In this document: positions 8,097 to 15,070 of the stretch, piece by piece
Numbering within the stretch: position 1 is the stretch's first letter
Layout: each line of letters begins with the position of its first letter
Virus record (IMG/VR): IMGVR_UViG_3300010370_000047
Span: 1 to 55,348 of that record
DNA length: 55,348 nt
Reading direction: 5' to 3' (one strand)
DNA from: a virus
Translations under genes and position numbers: made by a program
The notes under the pieces: model-generated
Told to the model about the DNA's origin: nothing
Seen by the model: only the letters and a program-made list of their open reading frames with translations
Databases searched by the model: none

Positions 8097-8767
8097 CTTC
8101 AACACCTGTTGTTCTTCTTCTTAAACGTTCGGGTCAATCTTCGGACAGACCTAGTGGAACTGTTGTTCAAAACGGTGAACTAGCTCTTGCTTTTGGCGCT
8201 TCAGATCCGGGTCTCTATTTCGAAGATTCTGCTGGTTCGATCCGTAAACTCGGCCCCAATCACTACGGAACTACAGCCCCTAACTCCTCTCCAGTCGGTC
8301 TAGCCGGGAATTCAATTGGGGAGACTTGGGTAGATAGTTCTACGACAAATTACTATTTAAAAGTATGGAACGGTACAGCGTGGGTCAAGGGAGGCGCCGG
8401 GTTTGCCGATTCCGCTACCACTGCCGGATCGGCTACAACAGCTGGCGTTGCTAATAGTGCTGTTGTAGCCTCAGGGGCCTTAGTAGCTTCTGGTTGCATT
8501 ACCGCATCTGGTGCTTTAATGGCCTCCGGTTGTATATCTGCGTCGGGTGCTCGAATGGCATCCGGGTGCATTTTGGCCTCGGGAGCTATTTCAGCTTCAG
8601 GGTGTATAACTGCGTCAGGAGCAGTTAGCGCAGCTACTGTTGTTTTGAGCGGATTACCTTCTCCCGCAAATTATCCTTCAGGAGCACTTTTTTATCAAAT
8701 ACAGTCCTCCGGAGTCTTCGCTGCCGGTCTTTATATCCAAGCGACGGGAGCGTGGCTTCTGACTTAA
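8093..8767 (+). CDS. tail-fibre-like protein with hexapeptide repeats
   Basis: 224 residues. The N-terminal half has the fibre pattern NGELALAFGASDPGLYFED, then an ETWVD......YYLKVWNGTAWVK module typical of phage fibres. Residues about 125-180 are nine hexapeptides of the form S-G-A/C-x-x-A, alternating Ala and Cys at the third place, so Cys recurs every 12 residues. The C-terminal 40 residues (PSGALFYQIQSSG) would cap the fibre. It starts with an ATGA overlap. The gene after it on the opposite strand overlaps its stop by 4 bp. Confidence 0.7.
   Translation: MTSTPVVLLLKRSGQSSDRPSGTVVQNGELALAFGASDPGLYFEDSAGSIRKLGPNHYGTTAPNSSPVGLAGNSIGETWVDSSTTNYYLKVWNGTAWVKGGAGFADSATTAGSATTAGVANSAVVASGALVASGCITASGALMASGCISASGARMASGCILASGAISASGCITASGAVSAATVVLSGLPSPANYPSGALFYQIQSSGVFAAGLYIQATGAWLLT
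8465..8635 (+). repeat. nine tandem 18-bp hexapeptide-coding repeats
   Basis: Imperfect 18-bp units encode S-G-A/C-x-x-A. Synonymous codons vary between units (tca, tct, tcc, tcg for Ser) while the protein pattern is kept, so selection acts on the peptide repeat. Confidence 0.75.
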
Positions 8768-9309
8768 TTTCTAAGTGTTGACTTTAGGAACCACGCTGCT
8801 TTAAACATCATTCCAACTAATTCGGCCATATAGTTTTCTACGTCAGGGGCCTGCACCTCTTTCGCGGTACATCCAACATCTTTAGCCATCATTCCGCAGG
8901 CTTCCAGATTTTTTGTATACGTAGTAAGCATCTCCCGCGCTTCGTAAGATTTTACGTGTTTAAATCCTTTGTATGCGGAGCTTAGCCCACGGTCGCACAT
9001 TGGCATTAAATAATCCATCGTCCGCACAAATTCAGCTACGGCATCAAACTGATTGATGTGTGCGTCGTACTGTTCTTTTAAAAATTCGTGAACAGGTAAA
9101 AACAGAGGACCTTCTATATTTAGATGAATTAGGTGAGACTGAGTGTAAAGTTGATTTAAATAGGAAGAAAGCGACACCAATTGAGTGATTAAGTCATCAA
9201 CCGATGCCGCTGGTTTTGTCTCAACTTCGCCGACAATCATGCCCTGAGGTTCTGGAGCCCCCTGTGGGACTACAGGCATCCCAGATTCGAATGCGGCGGA
9301 GTAAGTCAT
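8764..9309 (-). CDS. dps: Dps-like ferritin (DNA protection / iron storage)
   Basis: 181 residues. The four-helix Dps core starts near residue 36. The ferroxidase residues line up with E. coli Dps at identical spacing: H62, H74, D89 and E93 (12, 15 and 4 apart). The GP.F...HE pattern is present; the Trp after the first His is Leu. Dps stores iron with hydrogen peroxide as oxidant and can shield DNA. The start is uncertain: the ATG at 9309 overlaps the upstream HTH gene by 89 bp, while internal ATGs at 9279 or 9240 would reduce that to 59 or 20 bp without losing the core. It is on the minus strand inside a plus-strand virion block. Confidence 0.8.
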   Translation of the reverse strand: MTYSAAFESGMPVVPQGAPEPQGMIVGEVETKPAASVDDLITQLVSLSSYLNQLYTQSHLIHLNIEGPLFLPVHEFLKEQYDAHINQFDAVAEFVRTMDYLMPMCDRGLSSAYKGFKHVKSYEAREMLTTYTKNLEACGMMAKDVGCTAKEVQAPDVENYMAELVGMMFKAAWFLKSTLRN

Positions 9310-9580
9310 ATCTGAAGGAGCAAGCTGCAGCGGTAGAGGTGGCCTCCGCAGTTTCTACTTTAGCGCTAGTCGTGCCTTGAAGATATTCTTCGAGAGCAGA
9401 CTTGTTCACCCGATACAACGACTTTGCGCCGTTAGGTTGCAGGTTCACATACACGCTTTTAGGCCAACCGCCAGGCTGATTTGCTTCGGCGAGTGCGATG
9501 CGCTTCCGAACAAATCCACTACTGCAGTTAAGCAGCTCTGCTGTTTCTGCGATTGTAAGGAGAGTTTTACCGTCCGACAT
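9221..9580 (-). CDS. excisionase/MerR-type HTH protein
   Basis: 119 residues. Residues about 5-70 form a DNA-binding domain of the HTH_17/excisionase type (TIAETAELLNCSSGFVRKRI), with a wing ending in SLYRVNKSALEEYL. The last 45 residues are low-complexity and overlap the start of the Dps-like gene in another frame. The two genes form a small minus-strand unit, so this protein may regulate it. A frameshift fusion joining the HTH to Dps is conceivable, because the Dps frame stays open back to about 9354. Confidence 0.65.
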   Translation of the reverse strand: MSDGKTLLTIAETAELLNCSSGFVRKRIALAEANQPGGWPKSVYVNLQPNGAKSLYRVNKSALEEYLQGTTSAKVETAEATSTAAACSFRYDLLRRIRIWDACSPTGGSRTSGHDCRRS

Positions 9581-9699
9581 TTAGTGCTCTTGTAGAGAAG
9601 CAACGATGCCATGGTAACCCTATTTGTCTTCATCGCAACCAACTTTTTGGGGCGTAATACCTTCTTAATTTTTCAGTCGGTATGATTAGGGAGAGTCGA

Positions 9700-9957
9700 A
9701 TGAGTCTAGTGACCATCCGGATAGCTGGTGAAATTTTTAAAGGATACAATTCTCCAAAGCGTGATGTACAGAGTGGTAAGGAATATTCTGTAGCAGCTAA
9801 AGAAGGTGATGAGGTTCGCCTTGTTCGCTTCGGTGACCCTAATATGGAAAATCGGAGTGATGACCCAGCACGGCGAGCTGCTTTTCGTTCCAGGCATAGT
9901 TGCGACGAGAAGAAGAGCAAGCTGACTCCCGGCTACTGGAGCTGTAAAAACTGGTAA
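9700..9957 (+). CDS. conserved small phage protein (RFGD ... YWSCKNW family)
   Basis: About 85 residues. The pattern I-F-K-G-Y-N-S-P-K-R, then AKEGDEVRLVRFGD, then FRSRH and KLTPGYWSCKNW resembles a small protein I recall from T4-like cyanophages and other marine phages, where the function is unknown. ATG 9700 is chosen because AGGGAG at 9688-9693 sits 6 bases before it; an in-frame ATG at 9682 lacks one. It restarts the plus-strand virion block after the Dps/HTH insertion. Confidence 0.65.
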   Translation: MSLVTIRIAGEIFKGYNSPKRDVQSGKEYSVAAKEGDEVRLVRFGDPNMENRSDDPARRAAFRSRHSCDEKKSKLTPGYWSCKNW

Positions 9958-10004
9958 TATAGTGTTAATATATGCGCTATATGCTCTTTTAATTTTTACG
10001 GTTT

Positions 10005-10033
10005 AAAGCGGCTAAGCTAGGTGTAACCGCTTT
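10005..10033 (+). promoter_or_regulatory. hairpin abutting a start codon
   Basis: AAAGCGG (10005-10011) pairs perfectly with CCGCTTT (10027-10033), which is directly followed by the ATG at 10034. The 15-nt loop carries the only Shine-Dalgarno candidate (AGGTG). The structure could modulate translation of the NblA-like gene. Confidence 0.4.
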
Positions 10034-10303
10034 ATGGTCGTGGGCCGCCGTAAGCATCAGAGTCTGTCCGATATCAACTGCGGATTGACGCTAGAGGACG
10101 AGTTCGTTCTGACCCGTATTCGAGCTAAGGCTCATTCGCTTACCGACCCGAAGGACCGCGACCAGTATTTATGGACAACTGTTTTCAAACTAATCTGCCG
10201 TGAACGAGCGTTTAAAACAGTTATGAGCGAATGTGGGATTGCTGTAGAAACAAACATGAATTTGTTTGGCCCAGAGGAATCTACCGAAAACTCTGAAAGC
10301 TAA
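10034..10303 (+). CDS. NblA-like small protein (tentative)
   Basis: 89 residues. The central part follows the NblA/ycf18 pattern L-T-x-E-x-x-F-x-L ... L ... R-E-x-x-F-K (LTLEDEFVLTRIRAKA, then CRERAFKTVM). It aligns with Synechococcus NblA over about 43 residues with one gap. NblA adaptors deliver phycobilisomes to Clp protease, and phage copies are known. However, this gene lies in the virion block beside a tail lysin, and small proteins of this shape also occur in other phages, so a structural or chaperone role is possible. Confidence 0.4.
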   Translation: MVVGRRKHQSLSDINCGLTLEDEFVLTRIRAKAHSLTDPKDRDQYLWTTVFKLICRERAFKTVMSECGIAVETNMNLFGPEESTENSES

Positions 10304-10334
10304 AATTAAATAAATTGGTCTTACTGGTATAAAC

Positions 10335-11663
10335 ATGGCTGCTACCGACTATCGCTTAATAGCGCGTCAGAAAGCAGCCCAGTATGGTCTGATTCCTGAA
10401 GTTTTCGAGCGTCAGATACAAGCAGAGTCCGGCTTTAACCCGACAGCAGTTTCAGAGGCAGGGGCTATCGGTATTGCCCAAATAATGCCATCAACGGCAA
10501 AAGGTTGGGGGGTGGATCCACGTAATCCCGTCGCAGCCTTGGATGCTGCTGCCAAGAATATGGCGGCGTATATTAAAACGTATGGCGGCTTGGGTGTAGA
10601 TGATCCCGTAAAAGTACGATCTGCTTATGAGAAAGCTCTTCAGGCGTATAATGCAGGGCCTGGAAGTGTTGGTAAATACCTACCAAGCGAGACTAAGAAT
10701 TATATAAACAAAATTATTGGCCCCGATAAATTTAGTTTTACAGAAGCTCTAGCATCCGGTGCTGGTTCTGGTGGTTCGGTAACCGGCGAAACTCCAGAGG
10801 TCACTCCTGTGAGTCTCCCTCGCAGAGACTTCAGGAGCCTCATGCAGAGTGTTACGGAGGATTACTTAAAACGTTCTCTCGCTGAAAGTTCTGCGGCTGT
10901 CAGTTCACCAGAAGCAGACGCTTATTTAAAAGCTGCCGCTGAGTTACAAGACAGCTCTAATCCCGATGAGCAGATGCTTGCGGAAGAGTATTTAACGAAA
11001 GCTACGCAAATTCAAACCGAAAAAGCATTCAGTTCCGGATTCAATCCAATGGAACTCGCTAGCAAAATTGCTCAGACAGGTTTCGAAACTGAAGCATTTA
11101 ATAAAAAACAAGCCGAACTTGAACAGTATTTAAATACGGCAATAGGCGCTACACAAGCAGCAGATACTACAGATACAAGCAATTTACCCAGTGCAGGTAA
11201 AGGTGTTGCGTATAAAGGTGCCGTAATCACCTCGGCCAAAGACACAACAGGTGAGCCTGGCTTTGATTTTGTTATACCCGGCGGGCGTGGAGCAGCCTTC
11301 CGTGCTCCCTTTAATGCCCAGGTTGTTAAAGTCGTCGGCGATCAGAACTGGGAAACTAATCTGGAAAAAGGACCCGGCAAACGCGGTTATGGGAATTATG
11401 TCGATCTTCGATTTAAAACACCGGGAGGAACCTATGCCGATGTTCGCTTAGCCCACTTCGATAAAGTAAATCCGCAGTTAAAACCCGGAGCTGTAATAGG
11501 GCCTGGAACTTTTATAGGTACTCAGGGTCGGACGGGCTCAACCACGGGGGCGCATATTTCATGGGATATGTACGATCCGGGAAAAAATTCGACGAGTCCA
11601 GAAGTTCTTAAGTACCGTGATATTTTTGTCGATAGAATACGCAAAGGACAACCGTTACTCTGA
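10335..11663 (+). CDS. virion-associated lysin: SLT transglycosylase plus degenerate M23 domain
   Basis: 442 residues. Residues 5-125 form a soluble lytic transglycosylase domain with catalytic Glu31 in QAESGFNP, the AGAIGIAQIMPSTA motif and LQAYNAGPGSV. A helical linker follows. Residues about 300-425 have the fold signature of an M23 endopeptidase (GYGNYVDLRF, then GTQGRTGSTTGAHISWD), but the zinc ligands are altered: the first His is Glu before PGFD and HxH is H-I-S. The transglycosylase should cut peptidoglycan during entry; the M23 part is probably only for binding. It overlaps the next gene by 1 bp. Confidence 0.8.
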   Translation: MAATDYRLIARQKAAQYGLIPEVFERQIQAESGFNPTAVSEAGAIGIAQIMPSTAKGWGVDPRNPVAALDAAAKNMAAYIKTYGGLGVDDPVKVRSAYEKALQAYNAGPGSVGKYLPSETKNYINKIIGPDKFSFTEALASGAGSGGSVTGETPEVTPVSLPRRDFRSLMQSVTEDYLKRSLAESSAAVSSPEADAYLKAAAELQDSSNPDEQMLAEEYLTKATQIQTEKAFSSGFNPMELASKIAQTGFETEAFNKKQAELEQYLNTAIGATQAADTTDTSNLPSAGKGVAYKGAVITSAKDTTGEPGFDFVIPGGRGAAFRAPFNAQVVKVVGDQNWETNLEKGPGKRGYGNYVDLRFKTPGGTYADVRLAHFDKVNPQLKPGAVIGPGTFIGTQGRTGSTTGAHISWDMYDPGKNSTSPEVLKYRDIFVDRIRKGQPLL

Positions 11664-12199
11664 TGGGTCAATCACCTGCCCAAAAGGCTGCTGAGGCAGC
11701 TAAAAGCGCTGTGGAGGATGCCCTGCGACAGCAAAAACAATTAGTTAATCAATTACAAAACCGTACTAAAAGCTATACGAATAAATATGAAAGAACACTG
11801 GAGGATTTAAGCAATCTTACAGGCACGACAGCACAAGATTATATTCCTGGTGTAACTAAACAATTTTATGAGACTTTAGGCGGTGTTCGGGGTGAGTTTC
11901 AACCTAAGCTTGAAGATTTCCAGCCGGACCTTTTAAGTTCGTCCAGTTACGCCGGTTTAGCTGGACAACTTTTAGGTATGTCTTCAGAATATGAGAAAGG
12001 AATGAGCGCTGTTTCTGACGATATGAGTAAGCGCCTTTGGTCTACTTTGGAAGCACCTCAAGCATCCTTTACTGCTTCTTCGCTAAATCCAGCATTTGAA
12101 AACTTACTTAATCCTCAATATATGGCGTTAGCTACACGTCCTCCGACAGTTAAGAGTGACGTAGATTCTATGATGTACCTCACTAAATATAATGTTTAA
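11663..12199 (+). CDS. coiled-coil virion-region protein
   Basis: 178 residues, unrecognised. The first 60 residues are a charged helix rich in Ala, Gln and Lys with coiled-coil character. A Ser/Leu-rich segment and a Pro-containing end follow. The ATG overlaps the stop of the lysin gene by one base, so it is translationally coupled. It may belong to the same entry apparatus. Confidence 0.5.
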   Translation: MGQSPAQKAAEAAKSAVEDALRQQKQLVNQLQNRTKSYTNKYERTLEDLSNLTGTTAQDYIPGVTKQFYETLGGVRGEFQPKLEDFQPDLLSSSSYAGLAGQLLGMSSEYEKGMSAVSDDMSKRLWSTLEAPQASFTASSLNPAFENLLNPQYMALATRPPTVKSDVDSMMYLTKYNV

Positions 12200-12506
12200 C
12201 AAATGGAAGGCATCTAAACATGAGCGGAAGGTTGAGTTCCATGCTGATGCCCCTTCCGCTAAATATGACTATAAATACCGACAGCGCCGTGATATACGAC
12301 TAGCCGGTTCCGTGTGGGCGGAAAGTCCAGCAGACCGATCCTTCCGCCTAGCACGATCGCGAAGGTTTGATCGTATGCGCGGCGGTCCTGTCGGGTTAGG
12401 ATTCGGTGAACGTGATACTTACGGGCCCGATAACGATTATGGAACTGTAGAAAGTATTAAACAAATACCCGACCAAGGTTACTATAGAGAGAACAGAATT
12501 CAGTAA
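12192..12506 (+). CDS. small basic protein closing the first virion block
   Basis: 104 residues, unrecognised. Arg and Lys dominate the first 80 residues (YKYRQRRDIRLAG, FRLARSRRFDRMR), which suggests nucleic acid or capsid binding. It overlaps the preceding gene by 8 bp. Its last 50 bp overlap the 3' end of a convergent minus-strand gene. Confidence 0.5.
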   Translation: MFNKWKASKHERKVEFHADAPSAKYDYKYRQRRDIRLAGSVWAESPADRSFRLARSRRFDRMRGGPVGLGFGERDTYGPDNDYGTVESIKQIPDQGYYRENRIQ

Positions 12507-13035
12507 TTCTCTCTTCTGTATTATGTACGGACGGTAAGTAATACACAAAACCATAGCATCTAGTTTTAGGTATAGGAGTTAAATCGACGTTATCTATAAA
12601 TAATTTTGGATGTTCTTTTAACACACACAAAGGAAGATCTATGCCTATTTTTTGTGTCGTAATAAGCGCTACTTCACTTGAAGTTAAAAAAATAATACCT
12701 TCATCAAATTCTTGATGGAGGTATTTTCTATAGGCTTCTTCTAACCAGATGCGTTGAGCGGATTTCTGAAATCTCTTTCGTCTGTGATACAAAAGAGGGT
12801 CCGGGGGTTGCTCCCAACTTGTCAGAAAATCTCGCGGTGGGTATAGATAAATGTTTTTAGCTTTCCATTTTTGATTTAAGCCGTTGTCTTTGTGTGTGTA
12901 GTACCTATTAGCACTTACGATCGTATTTGCATGTTTACTCGAAGCCGGATCTAGGTCTATTGTTCCTCCGAAGAAAGTCGCTGTTATTGCAGCAACATCT
13001 ACTGGAGAAACAAAGTCATAGGTTGCTAGTGGCAT
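12457..13035 (-). CDS. Dam-like phage adenine methyltransferase homologue with altered catalytic motif
   Basis: 192 residues. The order of motifs matches phage DNA N6-adenine methyltransferases (PF05869-like): VSPVDVAAITATFFG, IDLDPASS, YYTHKDNGLNQKW, then the place where N-P-P-Y should stand, here Y-P-P-R. A normal enzyme needs Asn or Asp at the first position. It may be inactive, may have altered chemistry, or may bind SAM or DNA without methylating. The ATG lies 20 bp inside the upstream gene, so it belongs to the minus-strand regulatory operon. It overlaps the convergent virion block by 50 bp. Confidence 0.6.
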   Translation of the reverse strand: MPLATYDFVSPVDVAAITATFFGGTIDLDPASSKHANTIVSANRYYTHKDNGLNQKWKAKNIYLYPPRDFLTSWEQPPDPLLYHRRKRFQKSAQRIWLEEAYRKYLHQEFDEGIIFLTSSEVALITTQKIGIDLPLCVLKEHPKLFIDNVDLTPIPKTRCYGFVYYLPSVHNTEERITEFCSLYSNLGRVFV

Positions 13036-13441
13036 CTTCTAACCTTTTCGCGAGCATATCTTCCGCTAAATTTAAATCTATTACATGCACACTCATCCCT
13101 GATTGGTCAGTCATGACGACAACTGGGGAGTCGTTTTCCTGTTCTTTCTGGATTAAGTTTGTTAGTTTTTTAAAAAATGTAGCTAATTCTGCATTCATTA
13201 GCTCCTCAGCTAATGCCATGTCTTTATGGATATCTGAGAGTGTTAAATACTGGGACTCATCTGGTCGCTGTGGGTGAAAAAAGAGAGCACCAAGTCCCTC
13301 TGTATTACGAAATTCTGTGTACAGCGTAACTATATCGCCGATAATCATTTTCACAGCATTCATAGAGATTCTGTTCTGAACCTCTGATTTGCTGAAAAGA
13401 CTCTTAGCTAAACGCTTTGCTTTTTGATCGAAATCAGGCAT
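13016..13441 (-). CDS. unknown helical protein
   Basis: 141 residues from the ATG at 13441. A TTG further upstream (13495) is also possible, but the ATG overlaps the previous stop by only 8 bp, which fits coupling. The protein is mostly helical and charged, with a hydrophobic segment (MIIGDIVTLYTEF) and no known motif. Confidence 0.5.
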   Translation of the reverse strand: MPDFDQKAKRLAKSLFSKSEVQNRISMNAVKMIIGDIVTLYTEFRNTEGLGALFFHPQRPDESQYLTLSDIHKDMALAEELMNAELATFFKKLTNLIQKEQENDSPVVVMTDQSGMSVHVIDLNLAEDMLAKRLEDATSNL

Positions 13442-13760
13442 CTTGATAACCAGTGAAGTTTTTCCAGGCGTCAGAAAGAACTCTAGTCGAATCAAATAAA
13501 AAATTCGAGATGTTGTTTTCCGAAGGATCTAGTTTGCAATAATGTCTTCCTTCCACTAAGCCTGATGTGCCTCCTGAAGTTAAACCTTGGTATACTAATT
13601 TGTCTATTACTACAGGTTGCACCCCTAACCTCGCTGCGACGGCTTTCTTAGATATAAAAGCTGTAGTTACATTACCTGTTTTTGTGTTGGCGAGAATCTG
13701 AAGCGATGTGTCGATGCTCCGAATAATGTCGAGCAACTCTTTTGAAACAACTAAATCCAT
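13434..13760 (-). CDS. putative HTH protein
   Basis: About 108 residues from the ATG at 13760; a TTG at 13784 is an alternative but sits directly on a GGGGAG. Residues about 38-60 (ISKKAVAARLGVQPVVIDKLV) look like a helix-turn-helix, with a Gly/Ser-rich turn after it. It precedes two coupled genes and may regulate this operon. Confidence 0.45.
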   Translation of the reverse strand: MDLVVSKELLDIIRSIDTSLQILANTKTGNVTTAFISKKAVAARLGVQPVVIDKLVYQGLTSGGTSGLVEGRHYCKLDPSENNISNFLFDSTRVLSDAWKNFTGYQDA

Positions 13761-13771
13761 AAGAAATTGAA

Positions 13772-13881
13772 GTGAGGCCGCCAACTCCCCAGGTACCTGG
13801 CAAGTCGGTTCGCTTACGGGCCGCCGGAAACGAGAAAAACGACAGCCACCTCACAGTACCACCGTTTCGCTCGTTCTTGCC
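13772..13881 (-). ncRNA. possible structured leader RNA with pseudoknot pairing
   Basis: This 110-base GC-rich gap on the minus strand contains, in order, GGCAAG (13881-13876), GTGAGG (13854-13849), CTTGCC (13804-13799) and CCTCAC (13777-13772). The first pairs with the third and the second with the fourth, an H-type pseudoknot arrangement. A 12-bp palindrome, CCAGGTACCTGG, lies at 13789-13800. It ends just before the HTH gene start, so it could be a 5' regulatory structure. A broken coding segment is the alternative, because one frame is open through here. Confidence 0.3.
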
Positions 13882-13899
13882 CACGGTGACCTTAAAAGT

Positions 13900-14322
13900 C
13901 TAAGGTTCTCTTAGCCATTGTGTATCAGACAAATCTTTTACAGATGTTAATTTTTTGTTTAGCCCTACCCTTGTTTTTTTCGTTATAGATGGTGTTTCAA
14001 ATCGAGAGACGTGGTGACACGGGTTTACGCAACCTATGGTTCCACATATTCGTTTTAGAGTGTAATTTCCGATATCCGCTTTAAAAAAGCCATAATATAC
14101 ATTTTCTATCTTCATTTTATTTCCGTTTACCCTCAAAGTTTTGTACCCAGATTTCCAGCATTTATGGAGATCTGTCTCTTGAACTGTTATTTGTGTGAGT
14201 AGGGCTCTTAGTTCAGGTTCTAGCTTATTTAAATCGGGAAAGAAAACAGGATCATCTATAGTTAATAGACAATCCTGACATACTGTTTGAGTTTTTTTGT
14301 GTGTTCTGTCGCGTAAACACAT
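13900..14322 (-). CDS. His-Me/HNH-type zinc-finger protein
   Basis: 140 residues. ICGTIGCVNPCHH has the C-x4-C-x-N-P-x-H pattern of the zinc-binding loop of His-Me finger homing endonucleases, preceded by a CW..GYKTL strand typical of that fold. Two other genes here (near 15612 and 40294) carry the same spacing. The C-terminal 35 residues are basic and may bind DNA. It starts in a TGATG overlap with the upstream gene. Nuclease activity is uncertain. Confidence 0.55.
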   Translation of the reverse strand: MCLRDRTHKKTQTVCQDCLLTIDDPVFFPDLNKLEPELRALLTQITVQETDLHKCWKSGYKTLRVNGNKMKIENVYYGFFKADIGNYTLKRICGTIGCVNPCHHVSRFETPSITKKTRVGLNKKLTSVKDLSDTQWLREP

Positions 14323-14741
14323 CAGACAAGAGCTTCTAGCTGAGTAATAAAATCAGCCGGTTCTTCGATTAATAGATTAATTAAAGCATCCACTTTATGG
14401 GAAAGTTTGTCTTCACCTTCCTTTCGTTCATTTAAGAGCAGCCAGTAACTATACGCATTCAATAAATACATGTGTGTTTGTTTAGCTCGAAGAGCTTGCG
14501 TCCTCCATTTCTCGTACTCGTGGCTTGACTGATGTCGACTACTACCCGTCTTTAATTCGAGTTCCCGAATTTCAATTTGAAGCTCAATATCTTTAATTGT
14601 GTACTCGATAGACGATATTCGTGCCCTGCACTCGCTGATCGATGCAGGCTGCTGGTTATCGCTATAGATCCATACGGGAAGATTATCGATAATGTACTCT
14701 TTATCCCAAAGACAGGGCTTGGTTTCGGGAGTAAAAGTCAT
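14322..14741 (-). CDS. unknown coiled-coil protein
   Basis: 139 residues, not recognised. A long charged helix (about residues 40-75, with EYTIKDIELQIEIRELELK) suggests a coiled coil, followed by a Leu-rich C-terminal helix. It is joined to both neighbours by overlaps (ATGA upstream, TGATG downstream), so it belongs to the minus-strand operon. Confidence 0.5.
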   Translation of the reverse strand: MTFTPETKPCLWDKEYIIDNLPVWIYSDNQQPASISECRARISSIEYTIKDIELQIEIRELELKTGSSRHQSSHEYEKWRTQALRAKQTHMYLLNAYSYWLLLNERKEGEDKLSHKVDALINLLIEEPADFITQLEALV

Positions 14742-15070
14742 AAACTAAGGGTGTCTCTAATGAGTTTGTTAAAATTACCGTTAAGTACGTAAAGAGTGTG
14801 ACTCTCAAAAGAGATCTTTTTAACTAGATCCATTTTTATGAGTTGTTTGAGAGCCCGGAGAAGGCTGTCTTTTGGTAAATACAGCTCACTCCGTATCTCC
14901 TTAGTCGATAACGGCTGCCTGAAGGTTAGCAGCTGAACTAGATCTTCGTAAAGCCGGATTGCCGAAGCTCTTTTTTTATCAACTGAACCGTCCGTGCTGA
15001 GAACGATTTTCCGTATTTGATTTTGAGCAATCCCAAAATCGTCTGTGTGCTCGCGTTGTTGTTGCTCCAT
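14738..15070 (-). CDS. winged-helix regulator
   Basis: 110 residues. Residues about 40-105 have a winged-helix layout: LYEDLVQLLTF, then LSTKEIRSELYLPKDSLLRALKQLI as the HTH, then a beta wing ending in LYVLNG. This resembles MarR/ArsR-type regulators. Its first 44 codons overlap, out of frame, the end of the upstream zinc/HTH gene; no better start is visible. A transcriptional role in the early or middle switch is likely but inferred. Confidence 0.55.
   Translation of the reverse strand: MEQQQREHTDDFGIAQNQIRKIVLSTDGSVDKKRASAIRLYEDLVQLLTFRQPLSTKEIRSELYLPKDSLLRALKQLIKMDLVKKISFESHTLYVLNGNFNKLIRDTLSL

Noticed and set aside
8353-8571. Minus-strand ORF across the hexapeptide repeats
   Set aside because: Its own periodicity is only the complement of the repeats; no independent evidence.
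8465-8635. CRISPR-like array
   Set aside because: The regular short repeats are coding and have no unique spacers. No CRISPR array or cas gene was seen elsewhere.
13672-13884. Minus-strand ORF of 70 codons across the GC-rich gap
   Set aside because: It overlaps the HTH gene in another frame for half its length and has no family features; the gap is better explained as non-coding or degraded.
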